Position numbers and translations under genes: made by a program. From assembly GCA_944386745.1 (NCBI GenBank), contig CALXCG010000004.1, positions 1 to 55,672 of the forward strand: DNA of 55,672 nt, written 5' to 3'. Of this stretch, positions 1-10,700 are shown one piece after another. Each line of letters starts with the position of its first letter. The first letter of the stretch is position 1. A model generated the notes under the pieces. The model did no database searches. It saw only the letters and a list, made by a program, of their open reading frames with translations, and was not told the origin of the DNA. The DNA is from an uncultured Clostridia bacterium. GTDB taxonomy: Bacteria > Bacillota > Clostridia > TANB77 > CAG-508.

Positions 1-3000
1 CTAATACTTCAAGTAATATAGCAGAATTAACACAAGTTGGATATACAGCAAAAGTTAGTTATGATAGTAAAGAAATAGGACAAGTAACAAATAATATCAT
101 ATTAGAAGAAACAACAACACAAAGCAAATTTGAAGTAGATAAAAACACTTTATCCACAGCAGTAGGAAATTCTGTGGAAATGAGAGCAACATTATTAACA
201 AATAGTGAACAATATGATTTATATCAAAATCCTACATTTAGATTTGAATTACCAGAGCAAGTACAAAATATTGAAATTACAGGAGTAGAACTTTTATACG
301 AAAATGAACTAAGTGTAGCAAATTATACTGTAGATGGAAGAACTATTGTAGTTACATTACAAGGAAAACAAACAAGTTATAAAGAAACATCAGTTGAAGG
401 TGCAGTATTAGTGGTAAATGCCAATATAACTTTAGATAATAGAACTGCAACAACTGATACAAATATAACAATGCATTACCAAAATGAAAATGCTCATTCA
501 TATAAAGATGGAGCAAATATAGGAACTGAAACACAAGCAATAAAAATTGTTGCTCCAAGAGATTTAACAGTAACTAATAATATACCAACAATATCTTTAG
601 AAACAAAAGGACAAGATGAAAATACAAGTATAAATTTAATAACAGGAAATGTGCCTAAACAATTAGAAATTCAATCTGAAATAATAAATACTACAGAAAG
701 TACAATGAATAATGTAAGAATTCTTGGAACTTTACCAACAAATAGTGAAGAAAACAATCTAGGAATTTTACTTACAAATCCAATACAAATATTAAACGAA
801 GTAGATGTAACAATTTATTATACAGAAAATGAAAACGCTACAAATGATTTAAATAGTAGAGATAATGGATGGAGTACAGAATTTACTCAAGATGCTAAAA
901 AATATTTAATAGTAGCAGAACAATTAAACACTGGTGCAAGTATTGAAATGTCATATTCAATACAAATTCCAGAAACATTAGAATACAATAAACAATCAAA
1001 AGAATATTATAGTGTAAGTTATATAAGTTCTGAAACATCAGTAGAAAATACATTGAATTCTTCAACAATTACTCTAGAAACAGGAATTGGACCAAAAGTA
1101 GAAGCAAGTTTATCTGCAACAATTGGAGGACAAGAAATTACTCAAAATGTTAAAAATGGAGAAGTAATTCAATACAATATACAAATATCAAATACTGGTT
1201 CAGAAACAATAAACAGTGTTGAAGTTGTAGGGCAAGTTCCAGAAGGTACTACAATGGTTGTACCAGAAGAAGATTATGAATATACAGGAGCTTCATATTA
1301 TGAAGAATTACCTGATAGAGAATATAGAACAACAGCCCAAAATATTCAACCAGGAGAAGTAAGAACATTTACATATGAAGTAAGAGTAAATTCAGATACA
1401 CCTGAAGGAACTAAATTACAAAACACACTACAAATCACATATAATGGAGTGACAGCAGAAACAGAAGCGCATACATTAACAACTGAAAAAGGAAATTTAA
1501 GAGTTACAGTAAAAAGAGTAACTGATAGAAGTGTAGATTTATATACAGCAGGTGTTGTACAATATTTTGCAATAATTGAAAATATATCAGATGAAGAATT
1601 AACAGATGTAAAAGTACATACAGATTTTTCTGATAACTTAGAAGTACAAAGAGTAACTTTAATTTCTGGAATGGAAGCAGAAAATGGAGAAATTTATAGA
1701 GCAGGTATGGATGTAGCACCAATTTCTGATAGTCAAAATTCAGGAATCAATCCAGAAGAGACAACAGATGATAATATGACAGTAGAGGATATAGAATACA
1801 GTGATGAAATCAATATAGACAGAATTTCTACTGGAGAAACAAAAGTATTAAGTTTTGACATGTTAATAACTAAAACAGATAATAATGCAATTAATTTCTC
1901 AGTAGTAGCAGACGATGGACAAAAAGAATATAATTCAAATATTTTGGAAGATGAAGTAAAAGACTTTTCTATTGATTTAAGTATGGAAGACAAAACTGGA
2001 ACACAAAATGTTAAATCAGGAGATACAATAACATATAGCATAAAAGCTAAAAATGAATCTAATACACAAACTAAAGATTTAGTTATTGTAGATAATATAC
2101 CATCACAATTAACTGTACAAAGAATTTTAATAAATGGAGAAGAATATGAAGTTCCAGATACAAATAGTATAGAGATACCAACTGACATAGAAGCAAATGG
2201 AGAAACTCAAATTGAAATACAAGCAATTGTTAACTATTCAGAAGGAAGAGTAGAAGCAGAGGCAATCACAAATGTTGCAACAGCACAAGTATATGGAGAA
2301 ACAATTGCAACTACATCAGAAATAACTCATATCATTTTAGCAAATGATGGTACAGGAGAAGGTGGAAGCGGAAATGGACAAAATGACGTTGATGACAATG
2401 ATATAGCTAAAGGAACAAGTACAATTTCAGGACTAGCATGGTATGATGAAAATCAAGATGGTAGAAAAGACGCTTCAGAACAAGTTTTAAGTGGAATAAA
2501 AGTAAAATTATTAAATGTAGATACAGATAATATTGTAAAAGATACACGAGGAAATGATTTAGAAGCTACAACAAATGAAAATGGTGTTTATGTTTTAGAC
2601 AGAATAGGAAATGGTAGATATATAGCAATATTTGAATATGACGAAAGTCAATATACATTAACAAGATATAAAGCAGTAAATATACCTGAAAATCAAAATT
2701 CGGATGTTTTAAGAAATAACTTAACAATAAATGGAGAAGAACAACAAGTAGCTTCAACAGACATTTTAGAGATAAGTAATAACAATATTTCAGATATTAA
2801 TATAGGTTTAGCTTTATTACAAAATTATGATTTAAAACTAGATAAATATGTAAGTAGAATTATTATGCAAAATAACAATGGAACAACAGTGAGAGAATAC
2901 CAAAATGAAACAATGGCTAAAGCTGAATTAGATGCTAAACAAATAAATGGGACAACAGTTATTGTAGAATATCAAATCAAAGTAACAAATGTTGGAGAAG

Positions 3001-3431
3001 TAACAGGATATGTTAGAAGAATTGCTGATTATATCCCAAGTGATATGACATTTAGTTCAGAACTTAATAAAGATTGGTATCAAACAGGAAATACAGTATA
3101 CACATCAATCTTATCAAATGAACCAATAGCAGCAGGAGAAACAAAAACAGTTACTTTAACATTAGTAAAATCAATGACAGAAAATAATACAGGACGTGTA
3201 AACAATAGAGCAGAAATTGCAGAAGATTACAATGACTTAGGACTTTCAGATATCAATTCTACACCAGGAAATCAAGTAGCAGATGAAAATGATATGGGAA
3301 GTGCAGATGTTATCCTAAGTATTAGAACAGGTGGAGCTGTATATATTAGTGTAGTTATTGCTATTTTATTAATACTAGTAATTACAGGATTTGTGATTTG
3401 GAAAAAGAAAAATCATAAGAAAGAAATATAA
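1..3431 (+). CDS. DUF11/SdrD-like surface protein, copy A (5' end outside window)
   Basis: The reading frame is open from base 3 to the stop at 3431, so the true start lies left of the window; the internal ATG at 180 is not the start. The protein is a long Thr/Asn/Glu-rich wall protein. DUF11-like beta domains fill about 1100-2340. An SdrD B-like domain (core GLAWYDENQDG) covers about 2400-2800, and a last DUF11 domain starting YDLKLDKYVSR covers 2827-3290. The C-terminus has STPGNQ, an acidic stretch, SIRTG, a membrane helix (about 3340-3400) and a KKK-rich tail. The central region is clearly paralogous to the copy C protein at 21736 (shared ANGW/RDNGW, EYNQK/EYNKQ and NNLG blocks) and less so to copy B. 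The partner gene starts 20 bp downstream. A structural or adhesive role at the cell surface is inferred from the family. Confidence 0.85.
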   Translation, partial: NTSSNIAELTQVGYTAKVSYDSKEIGQVTNNIILEETTTQSKFEVDKNTLSTAVGNSVEMRATLLTNSEQYDLYQNPTFRFELPEQVQNIEITGVELLYENELSVANYTVDGRTIVVTLQGKQTSYKETSVEGAVLVVNANITLDNRTATTDTNITMHYQNENAHSYKDGANIGTETQAIKIVAPRDLTVTNNIPTISLETKGQDENTSINLITGNVPKQLEIQSEIINTTESTMNNVRILGTLPTNSEENNLGILLTNPIQILNEVDVTIYYTENENATNDLNSRDNGWSTEFTQDAKKYLIVAEQLNTGASIEMSYSIQIPETLEYNKQSKEYYSVSYISSETSVENTLNSSTITLETGIGPKVEASLSATIGGQEITQNVKNGEVIQYNIQISNTGSETINSVEVVGQVPEGTTMVVPEEDYEYTGASYYEELPDREYRTTAQNIQPGEVRTFTYEVRVNSDTPEGTKLQNTLQITYNGVTAETEAHTLTTEKGNLRVTVKRVTDRSVDLYTAGVVQYFAIIENISDEELTDVKVHTDFSDNLEVQRVTLISGMEAENGEIYRAGMDVAPISDSQNSGINPEETTDDNMTVEDIEYSDEINIDRISTGETKVLSFDMLITKTDNNAINFSVVADDGQKEYNSNILEDEVKDFSIDLSMEDKTGTQNVKSGDTITYSIKAKNESNTQTKDLVIVDNIPSQLTVQRILINGEEYEVPDTNSIEIPTDIEANGETQIEIQAIVNYSEGRVEAEAITNVATAQVYGETIATTSEITHIILANDGTGEGGSGNGQNDVDDNDIAKGTSTISGLAWYDENQDGRKDASEQVLSGIKVKLLNVDTDNIVKDTRGNDLEATTNENGVYVLDRIGNGRYIAIFEYDESQYTLTRYKAVNIPENQNSDVLRNNLTINGEEQQVASTDILEISNNNISDINIGLALLQNYDLKLDKYVSRIIMQNNNGTTVREYQNETMAKAELDAKQINGTTVIVEYQIKVTNVGEVTGYVRRIADYIPSDMTFSSELNKDWYQTGNTVYTSILSNEPIAAGETKTVTLTLVKSMTENNTGRVNNRAEIAEDYNDLGLSDINSTPGNQVADENDMGSADVILSIRTGGAVYISVVIAILLILVITGFVIWKKKNHKKEI

Positions 3432-3451
3432 GGGAAAGGAGGAAGGAAACA

Positions 3452-6400
3452 ATGAATAGAACAATAAATAATGCAAAGAAATTAATTATCTCAATAATGG
3501 CAATGATTATTGGAATATTAGGATTTGCTACTATAAGTTCGGCATATTATGTTGGACAACAACTAACAGTTACATATTCACAATATAGAGATAATTCCGA
3601 TATATATTGTGTTGAACATGGTCAAGCATTACGAGGAAGCGTAGTATATAGAATTATATCTTCAGTTGATATAAAGGGAAAAACATCAACAGACTATACG
3701 GGAAAACAAATTACACATGATGATAATGCTAAACTTGCATATATATTATCAGGAGATAATGGAAACAATAAAGATAATGGACCAGTTGCAAATGGTGTAT
3801 GGAATTTTATCTATACATGGATGCAAAGTGTTGGAAGAAATCATGCAGGCTTATACAATGGATTTGCAAGTAATAATAAAGGAAGTAGTAGCCACTTAAA
3901 TTCAGAAGCAAATGAATATGCAAAAAACTTAGGAAGTGCCGAAATTTCTGATAATACAAATAAAGATAATATTCAAGTAAGAGCTTATGAAAGAGATGGA
4001 CAAGATTATTTAAGAATTGGACCATTTAATTGGACTTTCTCTGGAACCATTACAGAAGTTACAGCTCAAGACCAAAATAGTAATAATATAAATGGACTGA
4101 CATATAGTAGCTTTAATGGAAATGATGAATATTGGTACGATGTAGATGGAATAGAATCAGGAAAAGATTTCTATATATCAATTCCTGCAAATGCAAATAT
4201 AACAAGAATAACGGGAATATCAGCAACTGCCAGTATAGATGTTAAAGGTGTAAATATTTGGTTCTTAGAATCTAAAAATGGATATATGCAAAACTTAATT
4301 ATAAGAGAACCATATGCAGATAAAGATGAAATTACAACACCATTTGATTATGATATACCTATTTTAGGAAATTTGAGAGTAATAAAAGTAAACCAAGACA
4401 ATCATGAAGTTAGACTAGAGGGTGTAGGTTTTTACATTCAACATAAGCAAACAGGAAAATATGTATATCAAGATACAAATGGTAATATCTCATATGTAGA
4501 TAATCAGACACAAGCAACAGAATTTGTAACAGATAGTAATGGTGAGATACTAATTAGGAATTTAATTGTTGGTACATATGTAGCATATGAGACAAAAAAT
4601 CCTAATTATGGATATGAAATAGTATCAGATGGACAAGAACAAGAAATAGCGGTTGATAAAACAACAGACTTTGTAATTGGGAATAAACAAATATATGTAA
4701 AACTTTCTGGATTTGTATGGGTTGATAAACAAGACCAAAAACAATGGATTAGGAATGACTTATATGATTATGATATTATAGAAAATGGCGAAGAAGTATA
4801 TTCAGATGGCAATGATATTTTATTAAATGGTATCACAGTTAGATTAAAAGATAGAACTACAGGTGAAACTGTAAAAGAAATGAAAACAGGAGAAAATGCA
4901 GAATTAGGAGATGGACAATATTTATTTACAGATGTACTAATAGATAAGTTATCTGATTACTATACAGAATTTGAATATGATGGTCTAACATATACAAATG
5001 TAACACCATATAATCAAATACAATCAGACTTATATACAGATGAAGAACTATTAGAACAAAAAACTTCAAAAGCTGCTGAAAGTGCAGAAGAAAGAGATGC
5101 ATTTAATAAAGGATTTAGTGTGGTAGAAGGAAGAACACAAACAACAGGATTTACAAGGGATGAAAATGGAAATGAAAGACATCAATTATCATATAACTTT
5201 GATGCACTAGAACATAAATCAACATTGATTAATAACGGACAATATCCAATAACAGCTAATACAGATGTTCCTCAATATATAATTAGAGAACACTTTACAT
5301 ATGGACAAGAAGAAATAAGATACATCAATTTAGGATTATATGAAAGAGAACAACCAGATTTAGCAATTGTTAAAGATATTGAAAATGTTAGAGTTGCAGT
5401 AAATGGATATGAACACACATATGAATATGCACAAAGATTTAATCATCCAGAAAACTATGGAGGAGACGGATTTAATGTAGGTGTTAAATTTGGAGAAAAA
5501 TATGCAGCAGAGCCATATACAAGAGCAATTTATGAAGCAGATTATGAATATGTAAATGAAAATGATCCAAGTAAAGAATTAAAAGTATATATTACATATA
5601 AAATAGCAATGAGAAATGAATCAACAACATTAATTGCTCAAATAAATAATATTGTTGATTACTATGATAGTAGATATAGCATTGTTGGTATAGGTACAGG
5701 AGTGGATGAAAGAGGTAACATTACAGGAAATCTTGAATATACAGATGGTACTTATAATAGCAATTATAATAGAGTAGTAATTAATAATAATACTAGAATT
5801 AATCCATTAACAAGTACTTTAAATGCAGATGAAGGAAATGTATATGTACAATTTGAATTAAATAGAGAAGCGGTAATTAATGTACTAAATGGACAAGAAA
5901 ACTTAGATAATGTAGTTGAAATTAATTCATATTCAATATTTGATAGTAATGGAAATGTATATGCAGGTATAGATAAAGATTCTAACCCAGGAAGTTCTAA
6001 TCCAGAAGATGCAACAACAATTGAAGATGATACTGATAAAGCGTTATCTTTACAATTAGAAGTAGCAGACGCAAGAGAAATGACTGGTAAAGTATTCGAA
6101 GATGAGCCAATAGCAGAAGATGGAGAAGATACATCAGGTATTATGACAGGAAAAGTAAGACAAGGTAGTGGAATTTATGAAGATGGCGAAACTGGAATTG
6201 CAGGAGTAGAAGTAACATTAACAGAAAATACAGGAAGTGGAAAAGTATATACTGCAACAACAGATGAAAATGGTGATTTCTATATAAGTGGATATATACC
6301 AGGAAACTATACATTAACATATACATGGGGAGACCAAACATATACAGTTCAAAATTACAAAGGTACAGTATATAATTCTGATAGAGACCAAAACAATCCA

Positions 6401-7489
6401 GAATGGTACAAACAAGATGTAGATACACGTTATACAGATGCTTTAGATGACTATGAATTAAGAGGACAAATAGATGCAGAATTAGCACATGTTGAAAATA
6501 GTACACAAACAACAATTGACAAAATGAATTCTACAACTCCAACTATGGGAATAGGAGTAGAATATGAAACTACAACAACTGCATCAACAGGAGATAGATA
6601 CACATATCAAATAAGAAATATAGACTTTGGTATCATTGAAAGAGCTAAACAAGATCTTACACTTGCTAAAAAGGTAAGGACATTAAAAATTACATTAGCT
6701 AATGGACAAGAAGTAAGTAACATTAGGATAGAAGATGATGGAACAATAACAGGAGATACAAGCAATGTAACATATATGCCACCATCAGATACAACAAGAC
6801 CAGCTAATGGATTTGTAAGAGTTGAGTTAGACAATGAGATAATACAAGGTGCTAGATTAGAGGTAGGATATGAATTTATTGCAACAAATAATAGTGAATT
6901 AGATTACTTATCAGAAAACTTCTATAAATACGGAATTGTTGAAGGAGATGTAGTAACAATTAATGCATCAGGAATTATAGATTACTTAGATAAAAATTGG
7001 TCATTTATTAATGAAGATAATCCAGAATGGCAAGTAAAAACTTTAGATGAAGTAAAAGACTTATTACAAGAAGATGTATATCAAAGTGAAACATCAACAA
7101 TAAATGATAAAACAATTCTTTATACAGATAGTTTGAAAAATACAAGAATTGAACCAACTCAATCTCAAAGTGTAATGCTAAATGTATCAAAGATTTTAAC
7201 AACAAGTGAAGACATTTCTTTAGATAACGAAACTGAGGTTGTAGAAGTAGACAAAACAGGTGGATCTGATTTAGTATCTACACCAGGTAACTATATACCA
7301 GGAACAGGAGATAAAGAGTCAGATGAGGATATGGCTGAAACAGTTATAGTTACACCAGCAACAGGTGAAAACTTATCATATGTATTACCAATTACTATTG
7401 GAATAATTGCATTATTGATAATAGCAGGAGGAGTTGTAATTATAAAGAAAAAAGCATTAGGAAATAATAAATCATCTGAAGAAAAATAG
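3452..7489 (+). CDS. Thioester-domain-like SpaA/SdrD surface protein, partner A
   Basis: This is a 1,345-residue exported protein. The ATG follows GGAGG at good spacing. A signal peptide covers residues 1-31 (cleavage near SSA). Cys53 in IYCVEHGQ resembles the Cys of thioester adhesin domains (TQXA/TED type), which attach covalently to host amines. A SpaA-type prealbumin-like domain lies at about 305-395 (Lys in VIKVN, Glu in YETKNP, a likely isopeptide pair). SdrD B-like domains start at about 415 (LSGFVWVD) and 877 (MTGKVFED), with a long conserved core between them (YINLGLYEREQPDLA). The end carries STPGNY, an acidic stretch, TPATG at about 1299, a membrane helix and a Lys-rich tail. It forms an operon with the copy A gene upstream. 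The region matching the thioester Gln (VANGVW) has no Gln, so thioester formation is doubtful here. Family assignment is confident; function is inferred. Confidence 0.85.
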   Translation: MNRTINNAKKLIISIMAMIIGILGFATISSAYYVGQQLTVTYSQYRDNSDIYCVEHGQALRGSVVYRIISSVDIKGKTSTDYTGKQITHDDNAKLAYILSGDNGNNKDNGPVANGVWNFIYTWMQSVGRNHAGLYNGFASNNKGSSSHLNSEANEYAKNLGSAEISDNTNKDNIQVRAYERDGQDYLRIGPFNWTFSGTITEVTAQDQNSNNINGLTYSSFNGNDEYWYDVDGIESGKDFYISIPANANITRITGISATASIDVKGVNIWFLESKNGYMQNLIIREPYADKDEITTPFDYDIPILGNLRVIKVNQDNHEVRLEGVGFYIQHKQTGKYVYQDTNGNISYVDNQTQATEFVTDSNGEILIRNLIVGTYVAYETKNPNYGYEIVSDGQEQEIAVDKTTDFVIGNKQIYVKLSGFVWVDKQDQKQWIRNDLYDYDIIENGEEVYSDGNDILLNGITVRLKDRTTGETVKEMKTGENAELGDGQYLFTDVLIDKLSDYYTEFEYDGLTYTNVTPYNQIQSDLYTDEELLEQKTSKAAESAEERDAFNKGFSVVEGRTQTTGFTRDENGNERHQLSYNFDALEHKSTLINNGQYPITANTDVPQYIIREHFTYGQEEIRYINLGLYEREQPDLAIVKDIENVRVAVNGYEHTYEYAQRFNHPENYGGDGFNVGVKFGEKYAAEPYTRAIYEADYEYVNENDPSKELKVYITYKIAMRNESTTLIAQINNIVDYYDSRYSIVGIGTGVDERGNITGNLEYTDGTYNSNYNRVVINNNTRINPLTSTLNADEGNVYVQFELNREAVINVLNGQENLDNVVEINSYSIFDSNGNVYAGIDKDSNPGSSNPEDATTIEDDTDKALSLQLEVADAREMTGKVFEDEPIAEDGEDTSGIMTGKVRQGSGIYEDGETGIAGVEVTLTENTGSGKVYTATTDENGDFYISGYIPGNYTLTYTWGDQTYTVQNYKGTVYNSDRDQNNPEWYKQDVDTRYTDALDDYELRGQIDAELAHVENSTQTTIDKMNSTTPTMGIGVEYETTTTASTGDRYTYQIRNIDFGIIERAKQDLTLAKKVRTLKITLANGQEVSNIRIEDDGTITGDTSNVTYMPPSDTTRPANGFVRVELDNEIIQGARLEVGYEFIATNNSELDYLSENFYKYGIVEGDVVTINASGIIDYLDKNWSFINEDNPEWQVKTLDEVKDLLQEDVYQSETSTINDKTILYTDSLKNTRIEPTQSQSVMLNVSKILTTSEDISLDNETEVVEVDKTGGSDLVSTPGNYIPGTGDKESDEDMAETVIVTPATGENLSYVLPITIGIIALLIIAGGVVIIKKKALGNNKSSEEK

Positions 7490-7500
7490 GATTAAAATAA

Positions 7501-7546
7501 AAAACAGAGATAGATAACTTAAAGTTTTCTATCTCTGTTTTTGTAT
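7501..7546 (+). terminator. Rho-independent terminator after unit A
   Basis: A perfect 14-bp stem (7501-7514 with 7528-7541) has a 13-base loop and is followed by a T-rich tail. It starts 11 bp after the stop of partner A, closing that operon before the prepilin-like gene. Confidence 0.9.
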
Positions 7547-7586
7547 TTTTAGCATATAATCTAATTTTTAGGGCAAATTAAAATAG

Positions 7587-7619
7587 AAATGTAATAGAAA
7601 TGTAAAGTAAATGTAACAA
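7587..7619 (+). promoter_or_regulatory. Three 11-bp-phased direct repeats, PhoP/PhoB-like
   Basis: Three consecutive 11-mers begin AAATGTAA (7587, 7598, 7609). On the opposite strand they read as TTACAT-type half sites every 11 bp, the geometry bound by OmpR-family regulators such as Bacillus PhoP. The same array occurs before units B and C. It lies 75 bp upstream of the -35 hexamer of the prepilin-like gene. The regulator is not identified. Confidence 0.45.
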
Positions 7620-7693
7620 AAAAATAATAGAAGTCGATGAACACTATCCGTAATAGCATATAATGAATATTTAATTATAGTAAAAAAGGGCTA

Positions 7694-7722
7694 TTGAAAA
7701 AGGAAAAATATACAAATATAAT
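7694..7722 (+). promoter_or_regulatory. Sigma-A-type promoter of the prepilin-like gene
   Basis: TTGAAA (7694-7699), a 17-bp spacer and TATAAT (7717-7722) lie 42 bp upstream of the ATG at 7764. Confidence 0.7.
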
Positions 7723-7763
7723 GTTGTACAAAGTATAAACATAAATTGCGGAGGCTGATACAT

Positions 7764-10700
7764 ATGTTCAACTTGAAAAATAGATATGAAAAAGGAATAA
7801 CTCTAATAGCACTAATAGTAACAGTAGTAGTGTTATTAATATTGGCAGGAATAACCATAGTAGCTCTAAATGGAGATAATGGTATATTAGGACAAGCAAT
7901 AGATAGTCAAGTAGAGACAGAATTAAGTCAGTTGCAGGAAAAGTTGAATAGATATAAGTTGAAAAATGAAGGAGAAAGAACAGGAAGAGGAGACTATTCT
8001 GGGGAAATGAGTAATGATGACTTAATAAATAATGGAATAGTAAAAAAAGTAGTAGTAAAAGAAGAGAATATGACAATAGGAATAATATATCTAGATAAAT
8101 TAGGAGAAAGTTCAAACTTAGGAAATAATGCAGTAAATATAAATGTTGATGAAGTAGAAAAATTAACAGATTTGAATGATGTATTTGCAATAGATTTTGG
8201 AACAAATGATATATATTATATAAAAGGCGGAAAGTATTGGATTAGAGATGGAGAAGGGCAATATATATATAATAGTGAAACAGGAATAGACTATGAAGGA
8301 CCACAAATAATAGTAACACCAAGTAAATCAGAAGAGTTAAAACCATTAGATGTAGAAATAGAAATAAAAAAAGGAACTAATGAATTATCAAGTGATAATG
8401 AATATGAGTATTATTTATCAGCAAGTAATGATGACTTTGTGAAAGGTAAATGGATAAAATACACATCAGGAGATAAAAAGAATATAGGAGATGGGCTAAC
8501 AGGAGACTACTATTTGTATATAAAAGAGATATATGATGAGAAAGGGCTAAAAAGTATAGGAGGAAAAGAAGTAATAGTAGATGGAGAGAAATATCATAGA
8601 TTTGGAAAATATGCATTTGATAGTGAAGAAAGAGAATATAAAATAGAATATGAATTAAATGGAGGAACAGTAGAAGGAAATCCAAATGTGTATACAAATT
8701 TAACACAAGACTTTACATTAAAAAATCCAACAAAAGAAGGATATACATTTATAGGATGGACAGGAAGTAATGGAGATACACCACAAAAAGAAGTAACAAT
8801 AGAAAAATGGAGTAGAGGAGATAGAAAATATATAGCAAATTGGCAGATAAATAGTTATACTGTGACATATGATTATAAGACAAATGGAGGAACAAGTAGT
8901 ACAAAAACAACAGCAACAGTAAATTATCAAGCAAAAATAGATTTAACACCAACAGCAACAAAGAGTGGGTATACATTTGTAGGATGGAACACAAATAAAG
9001 ATGCAACAGTAGGAATAACTGACTTAACAATGGGAACAGAAAATGTAACATTATATGCAATATATAAAAAGGTAATAGTAGCAACATTTAAATATTATAA
9101 TAATCAAACAAGTACAATAAGTAATACAGTATTTAATAATACAACAAGTGTAACAATAAAATCACCAACAATTGCAAATACAACAATTAGTGGAACAACA
9201 TACACAGCAAGAGGCTGGTCAACATCAAATGTAGGGAATGCAACTATAAATTTAAATGCAAACACAAATGTAACACTAAGTGAAAGCAGAACATATTATG
9301 CATCATATTCATATACAATAACAGCAACATATTATTACTATAATGGAAGTAGCTATACATCAAGTAGACCAACGGCAACAGGATATATGAATTATACAGG
9401 AACAAAAATAGGAGCAAAACCAACAACACCAACAGTAAAGAATCCAAGTGGATGGACAGCAAGAGGATGGTCAACAAGTAATAGTGCAACAGGAACAGTA
9501 ACAACACCAGGAACGATAACATCAAATGCAACATATTATTATTCATGGAGTAAAACAGTAAAATTAACATATAATGCTAATAGTGGAAGTGGAGCTCCAT
9601 CAGCACAAAATGGAACAGCATATTTAAACTATGCAGGTACAACAACATCAGCAAGTTTAAAGATAAGTAGTACAAAACCGACAAGAGCTAATTATACATT
9701 CCAAAATTGGAATACAGCATCAGGGGGAACAGGAACGGCATATTCATCAGGAGGAACAATAAAGATTAGTGGAAATACTACAATATATGCAATATGGAAA
9801 GGAAATCCAACGCTATCAATAACAAAGCAACCATCAGCACTAACAGTAGTTGCAGGAAATAAAGGTTCATTTAGTGTAACAGTTTCAGGAAATGGAACAA
9901 TAAAATATCAATGGTATTACAACACAACAGGAGGAAATTCATCAGGAACGGCAGTCAGCGGAGCAACAGGTAGCACATATTCATTCACATCATCAAGTGG
10001 AATGAATAATAGATATTATTATTGCACAGTAACATGTACAGTAGGAGGAGTTACAAAAACAGTAAAGAGTAGTGCTGTAAAATTAACAGTGCAAGCAGCA
10101 AATTACAGCACACTGAAATCAGGAACAACCACATATTACAATACATTAAACTCTGCAATAAATGGAGCAACATCAGGAGGAGGAGATAGTGGTGGTGGAA
10201 CGATAAAAGTATTAAATAGTTTAACAGATAACTCGACAGCTAGTACAAATAAAACGATAGCGATAAACACAAATGGTAAGACAGTTACAAGAAATGCATC
10301 TATTATAACAACAGGTGGAACATTAACAATAAAAGGAAATGGAAGTATTTATTGTAATAATATTAATGTAGCAACAATACAGTGTAATGGAGGAAATTTA
10401 TCAACAGCAGGACAAGTTTTATTAAAAGGATATGCAAACGTAATAGAAACATCGGCTAGTGCAGGAAATATAAATATTAATACATCATATATATATAGTT
10501 TGAAAGGAACATGTATTGAGCTTGCCGGAAGTGGAACATTAACAACATATAATTCATGGGTTTATGTCCCTTGTCGTAATAAACCTTGCATATATGTTGC
10601 ATCAGGCTCAACTAAAAATCTAAATCTAACAGGATCAACACGTATGGGAAATGGAAGTAGTAATGATATCGGAACTGGGAATACGGATGCTTTTTCAACG

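Noticed and set aside
7587..7619. Phased repeats as CodY or sigma-D sites
   Set aside because: No AATTTTCWGAAAATT-like match is seen, and the GTCGAT near the first array is not at a constant place in the other two.
7768..9570. Several long minus-strand open frames rich in Leu, Tyr, His and Phe inside the prepilin-like gene
   Set aside because: They arise because the plus strand is A-rich with few T-starting antisense stops; composition is not protein-like and no ribosome binding sites are present. The same applies to minus frames inside the other surface genes.
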